Below, in pieces: positions 37,046-50,337 of a stretch of 64,000 bases of DNA; position 1 is the first letter of the stretch, and the number at the start of each line of letters is the position of its first letter. A program made the translations under genes and the position numbers. Source of the stretch: Malurus cyaneus samueli (Eukaryota > Chordata > Aves > Passeriformes > Maluridae). Where the stretch lies: NCBI GenBank assembly GCA_009741485.1, contig CM019217.1:44488873-44552872 (forward strand). The letters run 5' to 3'. The notes beneath the pieces are model-generated. The model was not told the DNA's origin and searched no databases. It saw only the letters and a program-made list of their open reading frames with translations.

Positions 37046-38961
37046 ACACTGGATTCTACTTAGAGCAGAATCCTGACTATGAGTTCACCTTGCCAATATG
37101 ATCAGTTGTTGTCCTTTGCTTTACACATCCGATGGTAGATGAAATAAAATAATATTTCTTGAGGAAGCTCAGCACAATTGTAAAGCTTGGAGAGATGACA
37201 AAACAAAGAAGAAATGAAAATTGTGCCTCTATTTGACTCACCAATTTCCTTTCATAGCACAGAGCTATTTATGAGAGCCACTTGGATTTATTGTTTCTCA
37301 ATCATAATCAAGGAGCAGTTTTTACCATTCTGTTAGGTTATGTTTCCTAGTTTTGGAAAACCATATATCCTTTTGGCATGGGCAGATGCATCTGTTGCTT
37401 GTCTAAAGGTAAACAGGATCAGTTTACTGTTATACTAGCTCGAGGCTAAACCCTGCTGCAAGAGTGAGGTATAATGGATGAAGTATAATACCTTGCACTG
37501 TTATAATACCTTCCACTGTGTCCCTGACCTCAGCTCCAGTCATGAACTGGTGCAGGTCTCTGAGTTCATTTTATGAGAACCTGCTTGAGCAGGATCCAGT
37601 TGTTTCTGAGGAGTAGCTGCCACTGTTTACTTTGGGTAATGCCTCACCCCGTTCTGACCCTGCTGTCTCCTGTGCAGGAGAAGTTGCTTGGGCTGGTGCC
37701 TGTGGACCTTTCATGGGGCCTTTACTTCTCCTGTACAGATTCTGGGATGTCCCCTGCCTCGGTAGTCCTGTTGATATTTTGCAGTTTGAGAGGCTTTGAA
37801 TCATGTGTTTGCTCAGTGACAGCTCCCAGCACAGTCCATTGGGTGTATACATCATTTTGTATAAGACATTTCAACTGAGGAAAATTGTTTCATCTCTGGA
37901 ACTGTTACAGACTTCTGCTCGTTGCTGTTTGTTTGTTTAGGGGTTTTGTTTGGTTTTTTGTTTTTTGGTTTTTTTGTTGTTGTTGCTGCTGCTGTTGGTT
38001 GTGTGACCTGTTTTAACAAGACAGTCTGCAGGGAGAGTCTTGCTTGATGGCTAATTATTTGTTTGCTAATAATCTTTTAATTTTCTTTCATCTGTTAATT
38101 CCCTCCTGGTTAAAATTTCAAAGCCTTATCTGCTAGGATCTTCTAGAAACCCCACTATCTTGTAATTACAGTTTATCTTCAAATCCCTAGAAAACAGCTG
38201 TAATCAAACTTTTATTGAATGTCCTGGTGTTTTGAGGCTTTTTTTTTTTTGAGTTAAGGTAGATGTATTGATAGTTATTCCTAGATCTACTTATGATTTG
38301 AAAAGTTAGCTTCAAAATTTATGTGAAATTTACCCTCATGGTTCACTGCAGAGACAAAATAATTTACTGTAACTTCACTAAGATATAATTTAAGGTCTTG
38401 TGACGTCGATGTAACACTTGCACTCTTCTTAGAGCCATCAATAAAGTAATTTCTTTTTTTTAAACTTGATATTTTGTTGGGAGTGAAACTTTTCATACTG
38501 GTGTGACTTTGCTAACATTATGGTATTGTCTGTCTGTTCTTTCCTCATTTCCATCATTATTACATAGACTATGCATTTACTTAACTACACCTCATGAATT
38601 CCAGTAGTTACATATCATGCGTGGTCATCACTTGTAGGCAGAGCCTTTCTCTAGGGAAGTTTAAAGATGCTTGCAAAGAAACCCAGCCAAAAATGGGGCT
38701 TATTTTGTGTGCTAGGTTAGTTTAGGTTGGTGGTGTTGTCATACCCAGACATACACTCACGTTGTGGAAAGCTTTCTTGCTGTGCATGGACTTCATTTTC
38801 TGCAAACAATCACTGTCCCATCATTCCAACACAGATCTGCAAAGAGTCAAGATAAATGCATCTCTTTCAGGAGCTTAAGGACTAATACAGGCAATTCTGT
38901 CAGAAATTGCTCTTTATTAAAGAGTGATGTGGATAAATACAGGAGAATCAGAAAAAAAAAA
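37046..38961. other. Noncoding stretch with a short tandem repeat and a T/G tract
   Basis: An 18-bp unit TATAATACCTTGCACTGT is tandemly duplicated with one mismatch at 37,484-37,519. A T/G-rich low-complexity tract runs from about 37,924 to 37,999 (GTTTGTTTG, TTGTTGTTGCTGCTGCTG). Overlapping open frames at 37,570-37,880 on both strands show no recognisable domain. Confidence 0.6.
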
Positions 38962-38986
38962 NNNNNNNNNNNNNNNNNNNNNNNNN
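38962..38986. other. Assembly gap, 25 N
   Basis: Twenty-five N directly follow a run of ten A. The true gap length may differ from 25, since such fixed runs are often placeholders. Sequence on either side does not visibly overlap. Confidence 1.
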
Positions 38987-39019
38987 GTTGAATATGGGTA
39001 TGCTACAAAAGATAGTGCT

Positions 39020-39460
39020 GAAAGCCTTGCTAAAATAAATCAAGTGTTCTTCCCTCATTACCAGAGCCTGTCTTTTCAACACAGAAGGCACTCATGTTGA
39101 TTACCTACAGTTTGTCCTTCAAAATCTGCATTGTTCCCACCCTGCTTCTTATCCTCCACATGCCTGGAAAAAGTGTCTCTGTCATAATTCTCAGAGCTTA
39201 TGGCACATAAGACTGTTCAACCTGTAGTTTGCCTGATGTCTTTTTTTGAAAATGGGTGTGCCACTTCATTCTTTCCAGTCCAGAAACCTCCCTTGACTGC
39301 CACCTCTCAAGACAAGAACTTGGCTTTACAATGACATGTGCCAGTTTTGCCAGCATCGTTAGATGCAATCTGTCTTATCTGATGGAATTTTACATCCAAC
39401 TTTCTTAAATAGTCCTTGACTTGGTCTTGCCTACCATGGATAGAAAATTTCTTCTCAAAA
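39020..39460 (-). mobile_element. Antisense CR1-type LINE reverse-transcriptase fragment
   Basis: The reverse complement corresponds to the N-terminal part of the CR1 ORF2 reverse transcriptase. From the right, GATGCAATCTGTCTTATCTG (39,364-39,383) is the antisense of the GPDGIHPRVL block, ATGTCTTTTTTTGAAAATGG (39,236-39,255) that of the TPIFKKGKK region, CTCATGTTGATT (39,092-39,103) that of the HGFTKGKS region, and CCTTGCTAAAATAAATCAAG (39,027-39,046) that of LDFSKA. Stops and small indels interrupt all frames. It starts just after the assembly gap, so its other end could be affected. It is old and inactive. Confidence 0.6.
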
Positions 39461-42400
39461 ATCTGTTGTTAGGAGCAATCTACAGATCTAGGAGGCTTTT
39501 ACAGACTTAACTGTAAAACTGCTGTAAAGACACACTCACTAACACAGACACTACGTGCAGAGCACTCAATCAAATGACAACTACATATATATAAACCTGC
39601 TTCCTTGTCAGTGGTAGTAAACCAGACAAATACAGCAAGAGATATAATTTTAATTGCTTAGAGTACTTGAGAGGGCTTTGCCAGCATGAGGATACTGGCC
39701 TAAAGGAGCACTGGTCACCTGAGATCAGAAAGAAATGCCTACAACCCATCTGACACCAAAATATTTTATACTTAGCTCATAATAAATGCACCATGGTATT
39801 CACAGGGAGCAGTGCTATTAGTGAATGTTTGCAATGAGCCTATTGTCCAGCCAATGCATCTCACACTGGGGAAACAAAACCAGATTTGGGTGTCTGCCAG
39901 CGCAAATTTTAGTTTGGATTCTGTGCCTTTTTCTTGTTTTCCAAACTCTGCCACCCTGCATGTGTGCTGTGTTAGAAGCACGTTGACACCCTTCGTCTTG
40001 ATGCAGCTGGCACCCCAGATCAGTTCCTGGATGCCCAACTTGAAAGCACTAGAAAGGAAAACCACAGCACAGGCAACATGGTTGGCTCTCAAGCCTGCTG
40101 GATTTTGGCTAACCTACTGTAGCTTCATCTCAGCAGAGTTCCTTTATTTTGTATCTCTTCTCTAAAAAACATGGACATTTGCTAATATCCTGTGTACTAA
40201 TTAGATTTTCCGGTAGCTATCACAACATCAACATCATAATTAAAAACATAATTTCCTAAGAAGCACTCTGAACTTTGAAAACAGATTTTTTATTTTGATT
40301 CCTACAGTTTAGTCCAATCTACCTCCAATACTCAACTTCCTTTTGATCCTCCCCTGCAGAGATGCCCAGAGTAGCACTACTGCAGGTTGGTGATTCTGAG
40401 CAGCAGCTGATAACACTATCTGCACTCAGACTTTATCTGGCTTTTGTTATAGTCTGGATTAAGGCACAGCCCACTGCATATACAGATACATTAAAAGACT
40501 CCCAGTTTTTGTTCATATTAGCCAAAAAAGCAAACGATCACCACTCACTGCAGGAGTGACGGCTCTGTTGAAGATGTGGCTCCCAGCACCGATTCTGCAA
40601 TCAAACCGTGGCAGTCAAACAGCTCCTGCTACAAGCAGTTGATGAGCTCAGGCTGCTGCTATCACTTACACGCAGCTCCGAAATGGGTGTGCAGAGTAAA
40701 GCCCTGCTTTCCATCACTAAGGGGGACAGACTCCCACATTCCCAATATGTAAAGACAGTAATACCCTGCTCTATCTCCACGCCGAGTGCAGCAGTGGCAA
40801 CTGCACTTCCGAAGGCTGCTCTCGCTGCTTCTCTGTTCTCCAGAGAGCCCTCTTTAGATGCCAAGGTACACTAAAGTCCTGTGCCTGAAGCTTTGTGTCA
40901 GCTCACTGTATTAATGAAGCCATTAGGGATTTTAATTTTAGAGAATGCTTTGTGATTTTGATACCTGGTCAGCTTCCAGCCAGGTAAATCTAATGTGAGG
41001 GAAAAGTTGCTCACTCTCACTGTTCATTTTGTCTGCATGTGGTCATGCAGGGTAGTTTTATCTTTACTTAAATGCTAATAAAAAGAGACAGTTCCACATT
41101 ATGAATATCTCCTCATTCTCCACACACAGCCAACATTTTTACGTATTCATAGACAACTTGAAGGCAAACATAAGGGCCTGGCTACTAACATTTTTCATTA
41201 AGAGCTGAGTGAGCATCCTTCTCTCCTTACTATTAAGTTTTGTCATGATTTAAAGGACACTGAGTTAAGATGAACCATTTGTCACTACTGTGTCACTACA
41301 GGAAAAAAACCTGCTTGTTACACTGAAATACCTAATGACACTTTTCATTAATATTGAGTTTTTTGTACTCACTTCTCTCTGGCTCTGGCAGCAATTCCCT
41401 ATGACCAGTGCATAAGGCTTCATTATGATACTTATCCTTGAGAAGCACTTTCATTTGGCATAGAAATTACTAGAAAGATAATTTTGTTTTTCAGCAGTGG
41501 GTTCTTCTCTCCCATCCCCTTCCTATTCCTTTTATTAAATTTAAGGAAAACAATAAGAGAGACTTAACTCCACTTCTTTCCCTCTCTTTCAGATAAGATG
41601 AAAATAAGATAAAACCTGTCAAGTCTGTCACTGAAATTTTAGATTATTTATTATGAAATAACATTGTTTTTCCAATGGAGCATGCTATTCAGCTTCTCCT
41701 GTCATCATTATATACTAAAAGGGAGGGACAATTACCTACTTTTGGTCAATAAATCTTTTTGTGCCAATAAATGTGAAAATATCAGGACAACCCTTTGTAA
41801 ACAATCTACTGACTGCCTTATTTTTTCCCCTATAGGAACCTCTGTGCACAACTGCCATTGCTGGTCAGAGAATTTCTAGAAAAGAAAATAAAGAATCCTG
41901 ACAACCATTTGGACATCTCTTCCTTCCTCCCCCAACCCCACATATCTGTTTTTGTTTTCCTGTCTAAAAAAAAAAAAAACTCTTTCCCTTGGCTGTATTT
42001 TACATTCTGTTTTTTGTTTTCTTATCTGCCCCTTATTCTTTGTCCCCCTCCTTCACAAGAGCTTGGGGGCTTTCCTTCCTCCCTCTCTCCCTCACTATGA
42101 ATACCATTACCCTAGGGACATCAGGAAATTTTCCAGATGTAAACAAAAACATAAATCCTTTTGCTTCTCCTAGTTTATTCTCTTCCCTATTTCCCTTCCC
42201 CCCACTTCATAAGTACTCTTGTATGTTTAGCCACCTGCAGAGACTGAGGGTGGAAGACACAAAATCAGAAGCAAACAAAACCTCCGCTTGCTTTAGCTTA
42301 GTCATTAATAGCACCATTAGCTTATTGAACTCCAGGATATATCATGTCACAGTTCATGATTCAGGGTCTCTCAATTGCTCTTGTATTGTTTACATCCTGA

Positions 42401-43162
42401 GTCAGAGTCTTTCAGATAATTTAGGCTTAATCACTCTTCTGCAACAACAGTCTTATGGGTGCCATTTAATCAAATCTATCAGTCATGCTCTGAGACATCT
42501 TGAGCTTTCAGAGGAATAACCAGACACTGCCTTAGCATTTATTTACTCACAGGAGTAAAAATGTCATTTGTGCTTCAGCTTGGTGAAAATGCTAAATGAC
42601 AAGGAAGCTGAGTGAACTGAGGTGTCAGTATCTGTTATGGCAGTTTGGGAACAGGGAGCTCGACCAGAGAGCAGAAATATGGGAGTGAAGAAAGAATCCT
42701 GACCTCAAACAGTAGTCAGGAACCAACCACTCAAGAGTGCACATATTTTGTTTGGCTTTCTTCTGTGACCAGACCAACGCAAACAGAAAAACAAGTATCC
42801 TTATTAAAACTGTAAACAACAGGAAAAAAAATCCTTATTCCAGTGTGTTGCTACAGCATCAGTCATCTAAATACTTTTGAGAAATCTTACACCACATGGA
42901 TGTATTTATTCCTATGCACTCTCTGGCTCCTTAATTGAAAATCTCAATAGCCTGAACTTGAGTTCATGAGTGATCTAGAAGTCTACCTTTTGCCACTTCC
43001 GTCTTGCAAAGTCATCAAAGCAAAATAGTGGGAGAACAGTCTAAGAGCCCTTGGTGCAGGGAAGCGCTGTGACCTTAATTCCAGATTTGTTTTCAAAGAA
43101 TTGAGAATACTAAGGGAGGCTCCATCATTCAGTGCAAATAGGGTTTTTGAGGTTTTTGTGGT
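39461..43162. other. Noncoding stretch, no gene supported
   Basis: GC-richer segments at 39,830-40,100 and 40,560-40,870 have open frames on both strands and no recognisable domain. An A run is at 41,965-41,979, followed by C/T-rich sequence at 41,920-42,210. Confidence 0.5.
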
Positions 43163-46100
43163 TTTTTTTTTTTTAACATGCAGTCTTACCATTGTTTTGT
43201 TGTAGGAAACATTACATTTAAGCACTGGTTGGCAAGGAAACCATTCTCTAATGTGTTGTCTGCCAATTCAGACACACAGTCAACACAGATATACATGTAT
43301 CCTCTACAGCCCAAAAGAATAAAACTGAAGAAAATTTAATCTTCCATTGTTGTTATTTATGAAAATTGTACTGAAGCTCTTTTTTTCTGCTTTTGATTGG
43401 ATGGTAGAGTATCACATATGACCTGGCTCTGGCTTTAGTTCTCCTGGCAATTCTAGGAAGTTTATTTAATTTAGATGAGAATTAATAATTTCCCAAATCT
43501 AATTTATATCACTCAAACACTTTTAAAAAAATTATTCCACATATTCCAATTCCTCCACAGTCTCATTCAGCTGACAACTTTTAAAGAAGTACTATTAAGC
43601 AAACACCATCCTTTTTTATACTCTTTACATATTACAGCAGGATGAGAAGCTTGCTCCTGATAAAGAAATTTCTCAACCTTTGTAGAACAAAATGTTCTAC
43701 TTCTAAATCACGTGAAACCTACAGACAGCTACGCAATTTAATTCACTACTATTTGCAAATTTCTCTAATGCACAGAATACTATTAGTCTTTGGATTATGG
43801 ATAAGGAAACCAACACAAAAATAATTGAGCTTCCCAAAGTTCCTGCAGCAAAACAAAGAACAGAACTCAAAAGCAACAGCTACATATCTGGAGCCTACAA
43901 ACATCCCTTGCTAAAGGGTCTCCATGCTGCTGACTCATGGTGTTAGTAAGCATATGAAAGAATTCATGCAGTGTGTTACACCCTGGGAGAAAACTCCCTT
44001 TTCACTTTCTAGAGAATCCTGTGGGTGACTGTTTCCTGCCCAATACTGTTGCCTGGTCCTTGGGAGCTTCTCAACAGCTGTCTGCCCTGGCACTTTCCCT
44101 ACCCCACTCTGAATTACAAGTACAACATTGATCTGGTTTGCTTTCAAACCTTGTATGATAAGCGTATATATCTATATAATCCATTTCATCTTTCAACCCT
44201 GCACTGAGCCTCAGGTCTGTTTATCAACCATAGAGGGAGGACTCAGCATCCTCAGGTACCAGACTGCATTCAGTATTCTCTTCCACAGTCCATCAAAGAT
44301 ATGAATTGACAGCTCCTCCCAAATATAAAGAACTAAAAGTAAACTGATGAAACAACTCTATTCTGCAATATTTGTGGCTTATCACCTAGGCAATGTTTGT
44401 CTGGAGTTTGTCAGGTTGTAGCTGCTGTTCAAAAGCTGCTGCATTTTCTTCTGTTCTCATACAGCCCCACCTTGCCAATGGATCTGATCAAGACAGTTGT
44501 CCACAACAGAAGCCAGGAGAAATTAAACAGGGGAGAATGCTACCTTTAAGCAGAATTTCTTCAGGCTGAATCTCTGATCCTTTAAAAAGCAGAGGAAACC
44601 ATTGGGGAGGGTGTCCGCTTCATGTACTCTCTAGATACCTTTGTTCTGCCGCTGTGCACTGAAAGATATTCTTGGTTTCACGTTCTTTGTGTCCTGGAAT
44701 GAATGAAAGGAAGCCTGCAGTGATTTTTACCATTCCTAATCTAATTTGTCTTATCCTCAGTTTCACTTGCAGTGGCTGACTATCACACACTAAGATGTTC
44801 CTAAAATGCACATCCCAACATTTTTCTGACGTATTTCACTGCTTTTTTTTTTTTTTTTTTAAATACCTGTTTCTCTCTCCAGTAACAGAACTAAGAGAGC
44901 AGCACTTCCCAAATAGTAACATGAGCCCACAGCTGTTTGAAGGCTAAAGCTGTTTGCTAAAGCAGGGTTTCCCACACTTGCTTTGACCATGTTTTGCTGT
45001 TTAAAAAGAACGTGCTCACCATTATGGGAAGTGATTGAATGAAGTGTTTTTGAAGTAATTGGTCTGGGTGGGAAATAAAAAATGCCATTTAGGAAATAGA
45101 CAAGACACTACTTGTTTACACATCTGTTCAGAAACAAGCTTGCACTTGCTCATTCACACCACCAACCTTGACCCATTGCTTAGCCGTGCAGCTGAGCATA
45201 AGTAATTCAGCTACCTGACCAGCATATTACTAACCATGAAAACATTTGTGACAGTGCTGCCACTTCTGCTGGCCAACAGGTAACACTAGCAAGTAACCAG
45301 CACTCTCAATTTCTACCTTAACCATGGTGGTAGTGGTGCCTTAAATTTATATGTTCATTTCATAGGGTTTCAAGCAATGCTGAAAGTTTCATAACCATGT
45401 GTTGTGTACATATTTATTTAGTGATGCTTTATGGCAAGTATATATAAAAAAAAACCCCAGTCTTCGGCTGTTTAAAGCTTTAAATTAATGAAATCCACTT
45501 TTTTTTTCCAAGATTCTAGATATTCTTGGAAACCTGTAATCTAGCTTTAGAAACCGTAATAGTTTGAAAAATTAGGTTCGTAGGTTCATTTGTCACAATG
45601 CCAGAAACAACTCGGCCCATAAAAATCATGCCCATACACATCAAAGACACTGTCAAAGACTTGAGCGAGATGCTGAAACTTTGCAAACAAAGTGAGAGTA
45701 TGCTGTGCTCTGACTACCATTGCAGAAATAAAACACTTCTTTCAGAAGGCAATGGCACTAACAGGAGAGAGGCTGTGGAGAGGCATATCTGAGAAAACTT
45801 TATGAATAATAAGGATAGTAAAGTAAGGAACAAGTTGCTGAAACTGTTCTCAAATGCCTACACTACTGTGCTACTTCCATAGGCAAATGCTTTTGAAAAG
45901 TACTTAGGTAAAGCTGAACGTTTTATGGAGCAGAGAAAAAAAACCCAACCATGTCCAGTCTTTCCTGGGAAAAGTTCCAGGGTTACCAACATCTGCTCCT
46001 TGCCCACTTACTCTGCCTGCCTCACCACTCCTTATCCCCTGCTCTGCCTGTCTCCAATATGTGCATCTTCTTGCAGTGTTCTGCTACTGTTCCTCAGCAA

Positions 46101-48035
46101 GAAGAACTGAGGGGCTAGGCAATATCCTATTCAGCCATATTTCCATTATTCTCTTCTCCTCTGATTTACTAACTAGATTGATGACAACTGAAAAATAAAC
46201 CAAAAGAAAGGCAAGATCCCTAAAATAAGTGTGTGGAGAAATTAAAAAGAAGAAAAGAAAGAAAATCTTTACTATAAAGACACACAACAACCCAAACATT
46301 TAAACATGGAATTAACTGCTGTGAAAAACAAGACCTATTTTTTCTTTCCAGTGCCTGAAGTGACTGATGCGGGTGCAGGTGTTTAATTTTAGGCACACAG
46401 ACTTGAAAAATACAAGTGATTAGTTCCGGGGTTAGTTCCCAGATAGATTTACTACAGCTAGACAAAAACACAAAATCCATCTGCTTTACATTTTACTAGA
46501 GAAGTAGACAGGTATGATAAAGGTGATTTAGTGAACTGCTGGAAATCCTTCACTCGGTGAAACCAGTAGACTCCGGAACATCTCCCAGGCGACATATATC
46601 TTGGCTTTAAATAACACAGGCTCTGGTCCTTCATAGTAAAATGATGCACTTTTTATCATTTAAGCATTACACTTCTACTCTCACATGTGTATGAAAGCCT
46701 GGGTAGAATTAGAAAGAGCTGTGACCAATGGATTCCCATTAAACAAAACTGTGGCTCCGGCCTCCTGTCTTTGATTGCTTAACAGGAAGGGAAATGGTTG
46801 CCTTTGCTTTGGACTACTCACCAGACCTGTGCTACTAGAAAACTCTCACCTAAAAACTTTATTTCAGCCTCAGATTTCAGAGCTTCTTTTATGTTCTCTA
46901 AGTATCTGACAGATGCAGACCTTCTCCCTTTTAGAAACAGGCTTTGAGACACAGAGGAACTTGACAAAGTTAACAAGTGTGGTGCATCTTGCATCCTGCC
47001 GTGCTATATTAATACCCAATAATAATTTACAGCCCTTCAGCAGGCAAAACTCTCACAGATCAAGCAGACCTGAAGTATTTGAGTGTGAAACCAACTGAAC
47101 CTCTCCATAGAAAGATTCCCCAGGGAATTGTCTGATTTATGAAAAGGTTACCTGTTAGAAATAGAAACCCACCTTTTTATTCAGATACAACTTTACTCTG
47201 TACTACAGGGTGCCTGGCTTGTGTGATCAGGAAATGAAAGGTGGAGCCCTGGTACATTTGCCTGTGCTCCACAGGAGAATGTTCTGACTGAGGAAGCTCC
47301 TCTTGTGGAGTTTCTGTCACTGACTCACTGATTCCAAAGTGCAAGGGGAAGCTGTGGATTGGGTCTGATGCCAGCTAGGAAAGCTTGTTAGTCTATTTTA
47401 TAGTGTTGTTTTTTCATGAAAAAAAAAAACCAAGGGACATGAGAGAAAACAGCAATGACATGGGGAAGAAGCACATTTCACTCCCTCAGCTTTGAAGAGA
47501 ATATTTTTTTAACCCTCTTGAGAGAATGTTTACTTTTTCCATCCCATTTAATAAAACTGATCACAGAGAACTAATTTCTGCTAGGTAAATAGCAACTGGT
47601 ACATCAATTTCCTGCCAGCAGCTGCAGTTTCAACAGTTTCAGTCTTTCATTCAAATGTGTGAATGCTTTGCTTAAATTGCACATTTCTCATTTAGTGTAC
47701 CTTGAAAATACATGCTGTCACTCATTCAGTCTCCGGGAAGAGTTTGGCTGTGCTGTGGCTTGCATAAAGGAGCACTAGAGAAAACCATTCAAGCAGGTAA
47801 GAGGAGACATTAGAACACACACAGGTAGAGTTTGGGAATATTAAAAAAAGCTTCTGCCTACAATTCTGGGTAGCAAATGAAGCATCCAAGAGCAGAAGTT
47901 CTGAATCCGCTCACCAAATCCATCTGATTTCTCACAAGGGTTAAAGGGCAACAACTTGTGTTAAAAAATAAATTATTGCACAGACTCGAGGATCTTGAAA
48001 AGATAAAAGGTGTCTCTTAAAAAAGCCTGGAAGTC
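43163..48035. other. Noncoding stretch with poly-T tracts, no gene supported
   Basis: Poly-T lies at about 43,162-43,174 and 44,843-44,860. No exon or named repeat was recognised. The 47.2-47.4 kb segment is less AT-rich but unidentified. Confidence 0.55.
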
Positions 48036-48039
48036 TTAA

Positions 48040-48059
48040 ATGCAAATCTTAATGCAAAT
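48040..48059. promoter_or_regulatory. Paired POU octamer motifs
   Basis: ATGCAAAT, the consensus octamer for POU-domain factors, occurs exactly at 48,040-48,047 and again at 48,052-48,059, 12 bases apart start to start in the same orientation. The sequence around them (CTTAAATGCAAATCTTAATG) looks like a 12-bp tandem duplication. A third exact octamer lies at 48,834-48,841. Binding is not shown by sequence alone. Confidence 0.5.
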
Positions 48060-48774
48060 CTTCTTTCTTCTAATGAAAATTCTACCTTGCTGGCCAGCTC
48101 CTGTAAGTAACCTTTCTTTTTGTCCCCAAATTCTCCATTATATTGACAGGAAGAAACTAGGATGCCATTTACTTAACCGAGCTAATATTTCTCATTTGTA
48201 ATTCCCAGAATACCAGTTCTCCTCCCCTCCAGCCTGGGAGCCATGTGATTTTGTGTGCTCTTACAACTGGCTGCTCTGGGGATTCCAGACCTTCTCATGC
48301 ACCATGCTAACATTTTGAAATCCGCTCTTTTCGGAGCACAAGAACAAGTTACAAGAGAGAATGTGTCTTGGATAAAAACCAGGGCTTTGAAAAAAATCCC
48401 AAATGAGGATTTGTGTTGTTTTGTTGCTTTTTTCTCCCATTAGATAATGCCTGTTCACAGATCTTTTTACAGTAGCAGTCAAATTGGAGAAAATATGCTG
48501 ATAATGCTGCAAACCACTCTGTTTTCAAAACAGTTACTCAAAATAAAATCAAATTTAAAATTTAATTTACATTTGAGTTAAAATGACCCTAGTTTCTCCA
48601 TAATAACACTGTTTTAGGAAGGCCTTTCACAGACCACTCCCCCAAGTCTTCATTCTTATTTTTGCTTTGAGACAAGATAGACTTTAAAATATGAAACTTC
48701 TTACAAAATGAAAACTCTAGTTTCTGCACTTTCAGAATAAATATAGTTATTATAAATATGTGGTGTTTGCCTGC

Positions 48775-48990
48775 CCTTGTTTTTCTTCGATGTGTACTGT
48801 CTACATGTATATGTACATTATGGTTGCAACATAATGCAAATCCTGGAAGCCAGGGACTTTCTTAACCTGCCCTTATCAATATCTTATCTGAAGTCATGGT
48901 TCATTAAGCATGGAGTTTGTGATCCTTTAAAAGGGAGTAGCAGTTAAAAAGTGAGCATATAATTAGACACATCACCATGACAAAACCCTT
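48775..48990. promoter_or_regulatory. Candidate conserved noncoding element
   Basis: Complex, non-repetitive sequence including ATGTACATTATGG, the octamer at 48,834-48,841, TTATCAATATCTTATCTG near 48,873, GGTTCATTAAGCATGG near 48,898 and GCATATAATTAGACAC near 48,954. No coding character. Judged by texture only. Confidence 0.25.
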
Positions 48991-49690
48991 CAGTACACAT
49001 CCTTTTCTTTTTTCCTTTCTAACATGTTAACGAACCTCTAAGTGCTTTTCTAAAGTGCAGATTTATACTGTGTCTGATTTCAAGCAGTACCCCAGCATTT
49101 ACCTACCAGATGGCAGAGTTCCTGGGAAGAAAAAAGACTGAAGATCTGATAATCTGACCTCCCAGAAGCAGCATCACTTCATGTTTCAGCAAGAGCACTG
49201 CACGCAGTAGAAGTGTGAGCAGAGCTCACATGGCAGCTATGGGTGCGCTCCTCAAGGATGGCATCGGTGATGTTTCAGTTCTGCCTGAGTGAGCAGGATG
49301 CTCCTTCCCAGCTACCTCACAATGTCTTTTCACACAATTGGTCATTCAGGGAGAAACCTTCCATACTGGAACAGATGGTACCTTAATCAGTTGGTAACAA
49401 ACTCAAGAATACAAGTGTTCCTAAAGCATCTTGCACTGCTAGTATGAACCAGACCAGGTAAATCTCATGTTTCGAGCATGCAAAGCAGTCACGGATGAAG
49501 ATGTACTGCTCAGAAAACAAATGAAAACACACACAAATCAATAGTTTTACGTAGGAGAAATTAAATTTAGTAAGAAATCAGAATTATTTGCACGTTTGAT
49601 TTTGTCTTTACAAGAGACTTAAGAGGATGTGTGATTAGTACCTCAATTAGGTTCACTTTCTCTGCTAATACGTATCCAGAAAGGGGTTTT
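48991..49690. other. Noncoding stretch, no gene supported
   Basis: Nothing recognised. The segment 49,190-49,310 is slightly richer in G and C. Confidence 0.5.
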
Positions 49691-49695
49691 CACAG

Positions 49696-50195
49696 TCCAA
49701 CAAGAAAGGAAAACATTTCTACAGATCCACAGGTTTTTCCCACTAACAACATTAATGCCAAGTTCACTATTAGTGCAGAAGTATATGGGATGAGGGGAAA
49801 AGGAAAGTTAAATTAAGCATTCAAAATTCTGTCACTAGTAGGTAGGAATAATGTTTTTAAAACATATTTGGGGATGCTGGACAGAAATATTTGTATAAAC
49901 TTAAAGAGACACCTAATTTTTGCAAATTTAATTAGTGATTCAGAATTACCATGGATTAACAGTACCACTCTGCAAAGATCAATTGCTCAGCCCCATTGCC
50001 TAGTCTTTCTAGTGGTTTGTTAACAGCTTCTAACAGTTAACTAAACCTTAAAAAACCATAACATATACTAACATATGAGTCCACAAACAGCTATACATGG
50101 AAATTATAAACCCAGGAAACCAAACTAAAAAGGGAAACCATTTCTACAGATTCAAAGATTCTTTCCAGTAACCAGATTCATGTCAAGTTCCATAA
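49696..50195. repeat. Pair of diverged direct repeats about 420 bp apart
   Basis: The segment at about 49,696-49,766 and that at about 50,118-50,191 share, in the same order, GAAAGGAAAACATTTCTACA versus AAAGGGAAACCATTTCTACA, then GATCCACAGGTTTTTCC versus GATTCAAAGATTCTTTCC, AGTAAC/ACTAAC, and ATGCCAAGTTC versus ATGTCAAGTTC. The similarity fades on both sides. It may be an old local duplication or two copies of an unlisted repeat. Confidence 0.6.
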
Positions 50196-50337
50196 AATTG
50201 CTAAGATACACAATTTTTCTGTTCCCTCTATGGAGTTTCATTTGTGTCTGCCAATAGGAAGGACTGTAGGAAAAGGTAAAATGCTTTTTTCTTTCTTAAT
50301 GAATGATGCTTTCTACTTTTGCAATGGGAGACAGGTG

